Source of the DNA: Planctomycetales bacterium
GTDB lineage: Bacteria; Planctomycetota; Planctomycetia; Planctomycetales; Planctomycetaceae
Direction of reading: 5' to 3'
Assembly (NCBI GenBank): GCA_026400835.1
Contig: JAPLOA010000034.1
Location: forward strand, 1-64,000
Length of the DNA: 64,000 bases
The first letter of the stretch is position 1. Each line of letters starts with the position of its first letter. The position numbers and the translations under genes were made by a program. Of the stretch, positions 53,246 through 62,015 are shown one piece after another. The notes under the pieces are model-generated. The model had not been told where the DNA came from, ran no database searches, and was given only the letters and a program-made list of their open reading frames with translations.

Positions 53246-53311
53246 GCAGCCCCGTTCTCAACCTGAATTCCCGGACTGCTTAGACCGAAAATCGTTTAAG
53301 AACGGGGCTGC
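53246..53311. repeat. Inverted repeat between convergent genes
   Basis: GCAGCCCCGTTCT (53246-53258) and AGAACGGGGCTGC (53299-53311) are perfect 13-base arms with a 40-base loop. It lies in the gene-free 53053-53393 between two convergent genes and could terminate both or be a mobile-repeat remnant. Nothing else is seen there. Confidence 0.5.
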
Positions 53312-53393
53312 AAACTGATCTCAACAACCCAGTGCCGCAGCAGATTGCTCCGGCCACTGACAGGCCACTGCTTTTAGAAGTCATCAAGCACTT

Positions 53394-53837
53394 CTAACGC
53401 CGCCAGACGCGTACCATCTTGCCCTGGTAATTAGCTTCAGCCACCAGAGTTCCGCTGCCCATGCATGTCATCCCGCAACCAACGCCCACAAAGTGCCCGA
53501 CCGGAGCCGAACGAATGTGACCGCATGTGCCGCGTTCAGCCATCATTCTCGCCTCGTCTTCCGCCCACGCCTGCATCGAACCATCGTGGACCGCAGAGGA
53601 TCCCGTTGCGCTCTGATAGCTGACCTGCTGAATTGGAGACTGAGACGACTGCATCCCTGCTTGCGATACTACGATGTTCGACGGAGTCGAATACGACAGT
53701 GGACGTGAATACCGCACAGGATTGTGCGTTTGCATTGTCCGACCTGAACTGCGCGAGGAACGATTTCGTCCGCGAGCTTCCGAAACATCAACCATCAGGC
53801 CAACAAGTACCAACGCAAGGAACCAGAACCGAATCAT
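53394..53837 (-). CDS. Small secreted protein, unknown function
   Basis: A 147-residue protein. MIRFWFLALVLVGLMVDVSE is a signal peptide, probably cut after SEA. A Ser/Arg/Gln-rich stretch follows, then a compact C-terminal part with AWAEDEARMMAERGTCGHIR, VGVGCG and MGSGTLV, which resembles small planctomycete secreted proteins with two Cys pairs. No enzymatic motif is seen. Convergent with the acetyltransferase gene. Confidence 0.65.
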   Translation of the reverse strand: MIRFWFLALVLVGLMVDVSEARGRNRSSRSSGRTMQTHNPVRYSRPLSYSTPSNIVVSQAGMQSSQSPIQQVSYQSATGSSAVHDGSMQAWAEDEARMMAERGTCGHIRSAPVGHFVGVGCGMTCMGSGTLVAEANYQGKMVRVWRR

Positions 53838-54275
53838 CCTTAACCCTCCCTGAAACTTAAAAGGCCGCAGAACAACCCACGACCACCGGGAGGAATTTTA
53901 GCGGTGCCTTTCCGAAGTCCAGCTCCCGCCAGAAAAGTCAGTGCACTTTGCCCAGACTCACGAATTCCGGTTGATTTTCGGGAAACCACCGTTACGGATC
54001 ACTCACAGACTGGAGTTAACCACGAAATTGCATTCGCCTAAAACGTGGACCAGACATGTCGCAGCCAGCAGGAGAGTCGCTGTCGAACACAAATTCGAAC
54101 AATTGAACAGAGGGAAACGAAAGAGATAAAGCTCTTCCGGATGCGTTCCCCTCCGGAACTTCGGCCCCCTGTGTTGCGTTCCTGCTGGTGATTGTTCCAG
54201 AACCGACGGTATCAGCGCCGAATTCGCAGAGCCAACACCTATTCTTCGCCTTCCGGTGCCCGAGACAGAAGGGCA
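53838..54275. other. Intergenic stretch, no feature seen
   Basis: About 440 bases between two minus-strand genes. Plus-strand frames here are short and without motif. No clear repeat or hairpin is seen. Confidence 0.4.
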
Positions 54276-54500
54276 CTACTGCTGAACGCGAATGAACACA
54301 ACAAGCATCCCCAGTTGCAGGAGACACGCGATTGGATACACAAGGAGTCCGTTCATAAACTGCCCTTGAGCAATGGCGGAAGAGGCGAAACCTCCCCTGG
54401 TATTGCGGTTGTAGCCGGACGCAGGGAAGTCGTATCCGCAATGCGGGCACACAATTTCTGTTGCTGACATTTCGCCTTTACACTCAGGACAATACGCCAT
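54276..54500 (-). CDS. Small zinc-ribbon membrane protein
   Basis: A 74-residue protein. Two CxxC knuckles (MAYCPECKGEM and IVCPHCGYDFP) form a zinc ribbon at the N-terminus. A polar linker follows, then a single hydrophobic helix near the end (GLLVYPIACLLQLGMLVVFI). This ribbon-plus-helix layout is found in many small membrane proteins. Function unknown. The initiator ATG at 54500 is immediately followed by the first CxxC knuckle, which supports it. Confidence 0.7.
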   Translation of the reverse strand: MAYCPECKGEMSATEIVCPHCGYDFPASGYNRNTRGGFASSAIAQGQFMNGLLVYPIACLLQLGMLVVFIRVQQ

Positions 54501-54707
54501 TGTCCGTCAACCTGCTCAGAGATTTGATCAAGGTGTCCACAGAAACGACTTTGATCTGAAGAGGCCAACAATCGGTGCCGCGAAATCTACCCGTGTTTCA
54601 CGCGGCAGAGTGCATCCATCATGAACACACTCTGCCCGCAGCGAACAACGTCAGCGTCTCCCCTGGGATCAGGCATCAGGCCAACCGGGGCAAGGGCTCA
54701 GCTCTGG

Positions 54708-56021
54708 TTAGATGTAGCGGTTGATGAGGTTCTCGAGCATTTCCTGGCGACCGCTGGTATTGGCCGTCAGGCTGGTGCTTTCCTGAATGTAGGTGTCCAG
54801 TTCATTCAGAGAAACCGAGCCCGCTTCGATGCGACGCCCCATTCCGTTGTCGTAAGTGCTGTAACGCTGACGAACGAAATCGTTCAGCACGCCATCAGCA
54901 CGAATCGCAGCGGCGATTTTCAGACCGCGAGCAAACGCGTCCATACCGCCAACATGAGCATGAAAGAGGTCGATCGGGTCGATGCTTTCGCGGCGTACCT
55001 TCGCGTCGAAGTTCGTGCCACCGGAATGCAATCCGCCCTGCTTCATCAGCACCAGCATGATCTGTGTTGTCAGGTAGATATCCGTTGGGAACTGGTCAGT
55101 ATCCCAACCCAAAAGCAGGTCGCCGGTGTTGGCGTCAATACTTCCCAGAACTCCCTGGATTGAAGCGTACTCAAGTTCATGCATCATCGAGTGACCAGCG
55201 AGCGTCGCATGATTCGTTTCGATGTTCAGCTTCACAACATCCATCAGACCGTACTGACGCAGGAAGTTGAGACATGCGGCCGCGTCGAAGTCATACTGGT
55301 GCTTGGTCGGCTCTTTTGGCTTTGGCTCAAACAGGAACTGCCCCTTAAAACCGATCGACTTCGCATGCTCGTGAGCCATGTGCATGAAGCGAGCCAGATG
55401 GTCCAGCTCGCGCTTCATGTCAGTATTATATGAGCACATGTAGCCTTCGCGACCGCCCCAGAATACATAGTTCTCGCCACCCAGTTCATAGGTAACTTCG
55501 AGAGCCTTCTTAACCTGAGCACCAGCGTAAGCAAACACATCTGCATTCGGGCTTGTTGCCGCTCCATGCATGTAACGCGGATGTGAAAACAGGTTCGCCG
55601 TACCCCACAGAAGTTTGATACCTGTTGAACGCTGAGCTTCCTTCAGCTTGCGAGCAACCGCATCCAGGTTAGCATTGCTTTCTCGCAAAGTCGCCCCTTC
55701 AGGAGCCACATCGCGATCATGAAAGCAGTAGTATGGAACTCCCAGTTTGGTCATGAATTCGAAGGCGACATCGACGCGACGCAGTGCATTGTCAAGAGAA
55801 TCAGTTCCGTCGTCCCATGGCCGCATCAGCGTTGGAGCACCGAAAGGATCAGAACCGGTTCCTCGGAACGTGTGCCAGTAACAGACGGCGAAGCGCAGCC
55901 AGTCGTTCATCGTCCGGCCTTCGACAATCTCGGACGCGTTATAGTGCCGGAAGGCAAGAGGATTGCGGGACGATGTTCCTTCGAACTGGATCTTGTCAAC
56001 TTCCGGGAAATACGTGGTCAT
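54708..56021 (-). CDS. xylA: Xylose isomerase
   Basis: A 437-residue protein from ATG 56021 ([15 protein letters not shown]). [13 protein letters not shown] holds the catalytic His and its Asp pair, [17 protein letters not shown] the metal-binding Glu and the adjacent Lys, and [20 protein letters not shown] further metal ligands. The C-terminal [10 protein letters not shown] and [13 protein letters not shown] are those of class II xylose isomerases. It converts xylose to xylulose (and glucose to fructose) with divalent metals. A longer upstream frame of 17 residues is not used. No xylose transporter or regulator is adjacent. Confidence 0.96.
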   Translation of the reverse strand: MTTYFPEVDKIQFEGTSSRNPLAFRHYNASEIVEGRTMNDWLRFAVCYWHTFRGTGSDPFGAPTLMRPWDDGTDSLDNALRRVDVAFEFMTKLGVPYYCFHDRDVAPEGATLRESNANLDAVARKLKEAQRSTGIKLLWGTANLFSHPRYMHGAATSPNADVFAYAGAQVKKALEVTYELGGENYVFWGGREGYMCSYNTDMKRELDHLARFMHMAHEHAKSIGFKGQFLFEPKPKEPTKHQYDFDAAACLNFLRQYGLMDVVKLNIETNHATLAGHSMMHELEYASIQGVLGSIDANTGDLLLGWDTDQFPTDIYLTTQIMLVLMKQGGLHSGGTNFDAKVRRESIDPIDLFHAHVGGMDAFARGLKIAAAIRADGVLNDFVRQRYSTYDNGMGRRIEAGSVSLNELDTYIQESTSLTANTSGRQEMLENLINRYI

Positions 56022-56178
56022 TCTATCTGCCTTCGCGATCAAAACGCCGTAGTGTGGGAGAAGTCCGGGCACTCAATGACAGAACTGTCACATCAGAATA
56101 AAGTGCGCGGTCTACTGCTCTGGCGTGAAACATGCATTTTAGCGTTCTTTCAACGGGATTGAAGGCCGCCCCACGAAC

Positions 56179-56559
56179 GTGGCTGAGTTGGATCAAAAGA
56201 CGATGAGATTTGAAAAAAAATCACAGCCGTTGGCCGAGCGGGCCCATTTTTTGCTGCGGCTGTCTCTCTACGGAGTTGTATCCGCAGTTATAATCGGGGC
56301 GAGCCTGGGAATCGGCATTCTTGGCTATCGCTGGTTCGGTGGATTACAGTGGATCGACGCTCTGCTGAACGCGTCAATGATTCTGACGGGAATGGGCCCG
56401 GTCAACCCGATGACAACAACCGCAGGCAAATTGTTTGCATCGTTCTATGCCTTGTTCAGCGGTGTCATCTTCCTCAGCGCTACGGCGGTGATACTGACTC
56501 CAGTCTTTCACCGCGTGATGCACCGTTTTCATCTGGCAGAGGAAGAGACTGGTGAATAG
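56179..56559 (+). CDS. Two-helix channel-like membrane protein
   Basis: A 126-residue protein starting at GTG 56179 (ATG 56203 is an alternative). Hydrophobic helices at about 26-52 (LLRLSLYGVVSAVIIGASLG) and 85-108 (LFASFYALFSGVIFLSATAV) flank a loop NASMILTGMGPVNPMTTTAG. This pattern recalls the two-helix pore unit of potassium channels, but the selectivity sequence TVGYG is not present; TGMGP takes its place. It may be a relative that does not select K+. Divergent from xylA, 157 bases apart. Confidence 0.6.
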   Translation: MAELDQKTMRFEKKSQPLAERAHFLLRLSLYGVVSAVIIGASLGIGILGYRWFGGLQWIDALLNASMILTGMGPVNPMTTTAGKLFASFYALFSGVIFLSATAVILTPVFHRVMHRFHLAEEETGE

Positions 56560-56750
56560 CCTCATAAACTGCACAGGCTGAAACGCAGAATGGGACGACT
56601 CATCACGGCGAAGCCTTCAGATCCAACGCCCAACCTAAATGCTCACCGCTGCCGTCCTGAAACGATCATCAAGATGCTGAGCCAATCCATTCATCCGGTA
56701 GTCGCCACTCAGATCCAGAGACGGGAACGCGTACCGTTTTGTTGTGCGTG

Positions 56751-59036
56751 CTAAACCAGTGTAAACGCAACAGTATTGCTGACTGCCGTCGCATTGCCGC
56801 TACTATCGAACGCTCGAATCCAGGCTCGCCACACTCCTGCGGCCAGTGGAACTGCAGGCTGATACTGATTCCCCGTGAGGTTGCTGAGGGTAATCTGCGG
56901 GACCAGAGAAGCATTGGCGAAGACGAGTTCGTAGCGAACAGCCCCGGCGACAGTGATCCAACTGAATAATGGCCGGCCAGCGAGGGTCATATCTGCCAAC
57001 GTCAGGGGAGTTGCACTATTGAGCACAAACGCGGCAGGTGCTGATGCTGCATAAGTCCTGTTCGCGGAGTCGATCGCTCTGACGACGGCAGTGTAGGATC
57101 CAGGTGTCAACGTTGGCATCGCCAGGCTTGTACCAACGACATTGACATTGCGAATGACCTGACTCACCCCGGTCGTCTGATTGTCGACTTGTACGTCATA
57201 CCGTACAGCCCCGTTCACAGCATCCCAATTCAGCGTCGCGGCCGAGCGAAAATCAGCGGCGTTAAATCGCACGCCAGCAGGCTGAATACTAACGGTCAAG
57301 AGGGCGGCAATGCTCCAGCCCGACGCCATTCCAGGTGCCAGTGCTCTGACACGAACTTGATACAGGCCAATCGGAAACTCACTGACGACAAGCGAGTTCG
57401 TCGGGACGGCCCCGTTCCTTAAGAACCCCCGAGTTTGCGATGTCAGCCGATCGACCACAATGTCATAGCTGGTGGCTCCAGGAACTGAAGCCCAGCGGAT
57501 CGTGAACGTTCCGGAAGTTTCAGTACGGCCGGGTCCTTCCACAGTAGTCAAAGGACGCGAGCGAATCATCTGGATCGGCCCCCACGGACCGAATACTCTC
57601 GCGGAGGTGATTGCTCGAAGGCGGATATAAAAGGTCCCCATTGGCAAGTCGATGGGCATCGTGTACGACGTGGATGTAATCCCCGCCTGTCGATGAAAAA
57701 CAGAAGATGCCGTAGTGATCTGTACGACAAGAATCTCGTAACTGGCCGCATTGGAAATGCCAATCCAGGAGAACGTCGGCCTGAGTGTCGTGGTCACAAC
57801 GTCAAAAACAGTGAATGTAGGCGCTGTCGTATCGGCCACACTGATACTTCGATTGACTGCGACCGCACCAACAGCAGAGGCCTGCACGGAAGCAGTCTGT
57901 GTACCGTCGATGAGACCGTCATCGACCGCCGTGACGGTGAAGTTTACGGAACTCTGTCCGTCAGGGATAAGAACACTGACCGGAACAGAGAGTTCTGAAG
58001 TGTCGTTGGAATTGAGATTAACCGTGAGTGCCCCGGTCAAGCTGCCGGCTCGAGTGACCGTAAACTGCATGGTGGCTGAAGTTCCGGTCTCCGTCATTGA
58101 GACTGCTGGCGATGACAGCGCAAGACTTACTGTAACAGCTGCCGTGGCATCAAAATCAACCTTCACGTTGTCGGCGGACACGGTCACATTGGAGGACATG
58201 GAAACCGGAATACCGTTCCGCGTGAACGCGGCGGTAACCACATAGCTTCCGGCAGGAACAATCAGACCATACCCACCCGATGTGCCAATTGTCTCCGTAA
58301 AGGTCGCGCCGTCACTGACGCGACGTGCAGTGATGGTGCCGCCACGAACCGCTTCGCCAATATCGTAGAAGTCAGAATTATTCGTGTCTGAATACACGAC
58401 CCCGGTAATGATCGGGTTCAGGTCGCGTCGTCCAAAGTTTTCAGTGACGAGGGTCGCGTTTCCTCCCGATGGTATGAAGGCTCCGCTACGAATGCCGACG
58501 CCGATCTCCTCCACTTCAGGCATCATTATGTTCGTGCGATGGCCGGCACTTTTGAACAGCAGGTCGTGAGCCTGACGTGAGTTCGCATTGATGTCGGGAC
58601 TGCCGAAGTATCCGATGTACGCGATGTTCTCAGCAATGGTCGACCAGTTATACCCGGCTGCCGTCGCTCTGGCGCTGGCAGTTACTCCGCTCGGATTCGT
58701 ATGAGCGAAGAAGTCGCGATTAATCATGTCCACAGAATGCCCGACGGAAGCGTTCTGCAGTTGCTGATTCGGGGCGAGTGGCTGCTTGGGAACCGCGCTG
58801 ATCGTCCCCGCTGGCAAACTGGCGTTCAGTGAAATACCCAGTCGGGTCGCTTCGGCTTCGGGATTGGCCCGAGCGCGATTAATCAATTCCAGAATCAATT
58901 GCTCTTCATCGGCAAGATTCACCGCGGCCAGCAGGACTCGCGTCTCAAGCGTGTCAACGATTCCAGCCGTGGCTGACGGAGTAGACCGACGTCGATTTCG
59001 ACAATAACGACCAAACAAGCCGGCAAAGAGGCGCAT
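56751..59036 (-). CDS. Secreted CAP-domain protein with Calx-beta and FN3-like domains
   Basis: A 761-residue protein from ATG 59036. The N-terminus carries VDTLETRVLLAA, a variant of the planctomycete secretion-associated L-E-x-R-x-L-L motif. A CAP/SCP domain follows at about 45-190 (LELINRARANPEAEATRLGI, HSVDMINRDFFAHTNPSG, AENIAYIGYFG, GHRTNIMMPEV). Then comes a SdrD-like B-domain (GVVYSDTNNSDFYDIGEAVRGG), a Calx-beta-like segment (about 300-400) and about four FN3-like repeats to the end, each with a F-x-W-x3-x-A-x-Y-x-(I/V/L) core. No enzyme active site is clear beyond the CAP fold. Probably extracellular. The residues before ATG 59036 are not used. Confidence 0.85.
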   Translation of the reverse strand: MRLFAGLFGRYCRNRRRSTPSATAGIVDTLETRVLLAAVNLADEEQLILELINRARANPEAEATRLGISLNASLPAGTISAVPKQPLAPNQQLQNASVGHSVDMINRDFFAHTNPSGVTASARATAAGYNWSTIAENIAYIGYFGSPDINANSRQAHDLLFKSAGHRTNIMMPEVEEIGVGIRSGAFIPSGGNATLVTENFGRRDLNPIITGVVYSDTNNSDFYDIGEAVRGGTITARRVSDGATFTETIGTSGGYGLIVPAGSYVVTAAFTRNGIPVSMSSNVTVSADNVKVDFDATAAVTVSLALSSPAVSMTETGTSATMQFTVTRAGSLTGALTVNLNSNDTSELSVPVSVLIPDGQSSVNFTVTAVDDGLIDGTQTASVQASAVGAVAVNRSISVADTTAPTFTVFDVVTTTLRPTFSWIGISNAASYEILVVQITTASSVFHRQAGITSTSYTMPIDLPMGTFYIRLRAITSARVFGPWGPIQMIRSRPLTTVEGPGRTETSGTFTIRWASVPGATSYDIVVDRLTSQTRGFLRNGAVPTNSLVVSEFPIGLYQVRVRALAPGMASGWSIAALLTVSIQPAGVRFNAADFRSAATLNWDAVNGAVRYDVQVDNQTTGVSQVIRNVNVVGTSLAMPTLTPGSYTAVVRAIDSANRTYAASAPAAFVLNSATPLTLADMTLAGRPLFSWITVAGAVRYELVFANASLVPQITLSNLTGNQYQPAVPLAAGVWRAWIRAFDSSGNATAVSNTVAFTLV

Positions 59037-59446
59037 GATGTTTCCTGTCTGTTGATGAATCATCACCCTACCTTACCTTCTCGTTTTGAAAGAAGCAGCA
59101 GGCGACCAACGATCAACACGGTGACTTACAGACTGAACTGTGCGTCGAAAACGAATGCAACATCTTTACAGTGGTGACTTTCCGCAACATAGCGCCAATC
59201 TAAGCATTGCAAAACATTGAACGATTTCAGCGTGGCCGAATTCAGGTATTACCGCCGGACGAGACCCTGAATGAATCAGGCTCAGATGACACGTCTGGCC
59301 GACTGTCGTCGACAATTCGTGTCACCTGAGCCTGAATGCTGTTCTGTACGCGGCCACCAGCAAGATAATAAGACATCCGGCGAGCACTCGGCCTGAATTC
59401 ATGCGGCTCGAAGAATATCCCTTCGGCAACTGCCGTACGGACGTCT
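59037..59446. other. Gap with imperfect hairpin, no gene
   Basis: About 410 bases between two minus-strand genes. CAGGCTCAGATGAC (59277-59290) and GTCACCTGAGCCTG (59321-59334) are near-perfect inverted arms about 110 bases past the stop of the M13 peptidase gene; it may be part of its terminator. A short minus-strand frame there has no motif. Confidence 0.35.
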
Positions 59447-61486
59447 CTACCAGATCTGAATTCGCTCAGCCTTTGGTTTAAAGAGTTTGTCACCCGGCTT
59501 CACATCGAATGCTTCATAGAATTCGTCCAGATTACTGACCGGACCATTCGCTCGGTATGTTGAGGGAGAATGAGGATCGATGACCAGGCGACGTACAAGT
59601 TCATCGTCTCGATACTTGCGACGCCAGATCTGCCCCCAGCCCAGGAAGAATCGCTGGCTGGCGGTCTTCCCGTCAATGACCGGACCTTCCGAATTTCCCA
59701 GCGAAAGCTTGTAAGCCTTGTAAGCGATCGCCATGCCGCTGAGGTCGGCGATGTTCTCTCCGAGTGTCAGCTTGCCGTTCAGCTTGCGCCCCGGAAGTGG
59801 TTCATAAGATTCATACTGAGCGACGAGGCGGCCTGTGAGTTCATCGAACGCCTTGCGGTCTTCCTCAGTCCACCAGTTTGTGAGATTTCCATCCCCATCA
59901 TACTTGCTGCCCTCATCGTCAAAACCATGGCTGATCTCGTGGCCGATCACAGCGCCGATGCCACCGTAGTTGGCCGCATCATCCGCCTCGGCATCAAAGA
60001 ATGGAGGCTGCAGAATGGCAGCGGGAAAAACAATCTCGTTCATGCTGGGGTTGTAGTAAGCATTCACAGTTTGCGGAGTCATGCCCCACTCTTTGCGATC
60101 GACTGGTTTATGCAGTCGATCGATCTGCCGAAAATGCTCTGCACGTGCGGACCGCATCATGTTGCCCAGCAGATCGCTCTCCGAAATTTCGAGCCTGGAA
60201 TAATCTCGCCATTCGTCCGGATAACCAATCTTGGTCGTGATCCTGCTGAGTTTCTCCAGAGCCTTCACCTTGGTCGCATCCGTCATCCACTTCAGGCCAT
60301 GAATGCTCTGTTCAAACGTCTTCATCAGGTTGCCAACCAACTTTTCCATGTGGCGACGTGACTCCGCCGGAAAATGTTTCTTTACGTATAGCTGGCCAAG
60401 TGCTTCGCCAAGGACACCGAAATCACCCGCCCCGGCACCGGAGGTCGCATCCACAGCTCGCTTCCAGCGCGGCTTCTGTTCGGGGACTCCGGCAATCGTA
60501 CGCGCATGCAGTTCGAAATGAGCAACCGCAAAGGCCCTGGGCAGATATTCCGCCGCCGAATCCAGCACCTGAAAGCGAGCATACTGCTGCCAGGTCGTAA
60601 CCGGGGTCTGCTCAATAATCGTCTCCAACCCCTCGAAATAGCTGGGGGTCACGACATTCACTTCTGTGAGATCAGAGACTCCGGACGCCTTGAAGAATGT
60701 GGCCCATGGCAACGTCGCTGCCAGTTCGCTGAGCTTCTTAACCTCGTACAGGTTGTAGCGTTTCTCGGCATCTCGCAGCTCGGTCCGAGACCACTGAATC
60801 TTTGCGAGGGCTGTTTCCAGTGCCAGCAGATCCTTCGCGGCCTGATCACCATGAGGAATCTTCGCGAGTTCAAACAGCGTGGTGATGTAGGCTTGCAGAG
60901 CCGTCCGCGCCTTCGCGTAGTTCTCATCGTCCTTCAGATAGTAGTCTCGATCCGGAAGTGTCGTGCCGCTCTGAGCAACCCCGGCGAGATACCGGGACGA
61001 ATCTTTATCGTCGGTACTGATGAAGAATCCAATCGGCCCGCCGATGCCGATAATTCCAGCCTCACCAAAGTATCGAATCACGTCTTCGGAGGTTTTGATC
61101 TGATCAATCGCCGCAAACTGAGCCTTCAGAGGATCCAGACCATTCTTCTCGATCAACTCTTCATTCATATAGCTGCGATAAAAATCGCCGACCTTTTTGG
61201 CGATCGGATCGTTCGGGTTCTTCGCCGCCTCTTCAATGATCGCTCGAATATTCTCTCGAGCAGCATCGTCGAGAGCCGTGAATGACCCATAGTTGGATTT
61301 GTCGGCCGGAATCTCAGTCGACAGCAGCCAGCGACCATTCACATGCAAAAACAAATCGTCCTGCGGTCGAACCGCGTTATCAAAACCGTCCGGATCAATT
61401 CCGGAATGCCGATCCGCAGCGAACAACGACAGTGATGACAACGCCAGAACTACGCTCAACAAGCCAGATGGAACAAGAGATCTCAT
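59447..61486 (-). CDS. M13-family zinc metallopeptidase (PepO-like)
   Basis: A 679-residue protein from ATG 61486. MRSLVPSGLLSVVLALSSLS begins a signal peptide that ends near FAADRHSG. The mature protein has the M13 N-terminal helical domain (NAVRPQDDLFLHVNGRWL, DKSNYGSF). The catalytic domain has NAYYNPSMNEIVFPAAILQP, the zinc-binding VIGHEISHGFDDEGSKYDGD (HEISH near 515) and ENIADLSG with the third ligand Glu near 577. Length and order are those of neprilysin/PepO enzymes, which cleave oligopeptides. It is probably periplasmic. The frame further upstream is not used. Confidence 0.95.
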   Translation of the reverse strand: MRSLVPSGLLSVVLALSSLSLFAADRHSGIDPDGFDNAVRPQDDLFLHVNGRWLLSTEIPADKSNYGSFTALDDAARENIRAIIEEAAKNPNDPIAKKVGDFYRSYMNEELIEKNGLDPLKAQFAAIDQIKTSEDVIRYFGEAGIIGIGGPIGFFISTDDKDSSRYLAGVAQSGTTLPDRDYYLKDDENYAKARTALQAYITTLFELAKIPHGDQAAKDLLALETALAKIQWSRTELRDAEKRYNLYEVKKLSELAATLPWATFFKASGVSDLTEVNVVTPSYFEGLETIIEQTPVTTWQQYARFQVLDSAAEYLPRAFAVAHFELHARTIAGVPEQKPRWKRAVDATSGAGAGDFGVLGEALGQLYVKKHFPAESRRHMEKLVGNLMKTFEQSIHGLKWMTDATKVKALEKLSRITTKIGYPDEWRDYSRLEISESDLLGNMMRSARAEHFRQIDRLHKPVDRKEWGMTPQTVNAYYNPSMNEIVFPAAILQPPFFDAEADDAANYGGIGAVIGHEISHGFDDEGSKYDGDGNLTNWWTEEDRKAFDELTGRLVAQYESYEPLPGRKLNGKLTLGENIADLSGMAIAYKAYKLSLGNSEGPVIDGKTASQRFFLGWGQIWRRKYRDDELVRRLVIDPHSPSTYRANGPVSNLDEFYEAFDVKPGDKLFKPKAERIQIW

Positions 61487-61758
61487 ATCGTTTCCCAAAG
61501 TGCAGCAAATCGCTGACAGGAACAAAACAGAGGGCACGATGCCCAAAGTTGGCGGCACGCCGACATGGCTGCATTCTGTCGCACAGGCGATGATTTTTCC
61601 AACCACGCAGACGACTTCGTCACCACGGTTGTCGTCGCATATTTCTGTAGGTCCGCCTGCCGGGCACATCTCTACCCACATTTCCCGCTGAGGAACCAGT
61701 CCAGTGTGGTTGAGACATCGAAGAATCCAACGCGAGGAATACTGCGATTCAACCCGGT

Positions 61759-61829
61759 ACGGGGTCTTACAACAAAGCCTGGGGTGCACCGTTGTCACGG
61801 CGACCCCAGGCTTTGTTGTAAAACCCCGT
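61759..61829. repeat. 71-bp inverted repeat
   Basis: ACAACAAAGCCTGGGGT (61769-61785) and ACCCCAGGCTTTGTTGT (61803-61819) are perfect arms; ACGGGG outside pairs with CCCCGT. It lies in the gene-free 61487-62015. It resembles the CCCCAGGC hairpins of the element at 40946-41159, so the two may be related. A GC-rich hairpin at about 61963-62005 follows the DUF1553 gene. Confidence 0.75.
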
Positions 61830-62015
61830 TGGGGTTGAGATGCCTATAGTTCCCAAACCATGGCAGCACTGGCGTGAAGCCGACCTCGGCCGGATCCCTT
61901 TGCAAGGAATCGCTCCTGGACTCCGTGATCTCCAGAGCAAAGCATAACCATGTCTCCTTTGCCTCGCATGACGCCCCGCGGTGGGGCGGTGACGCCATAA
62001 CGAGGGGAAGGAAGA

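Noticed and set aside
38684-56021. FGGY kinase and xylose isomerase as one xylose operon
   Set aside because: They are about 15 kb apart, on opposite strands, with many unrelated genes between, and the kinase may not be a xylulokinase.
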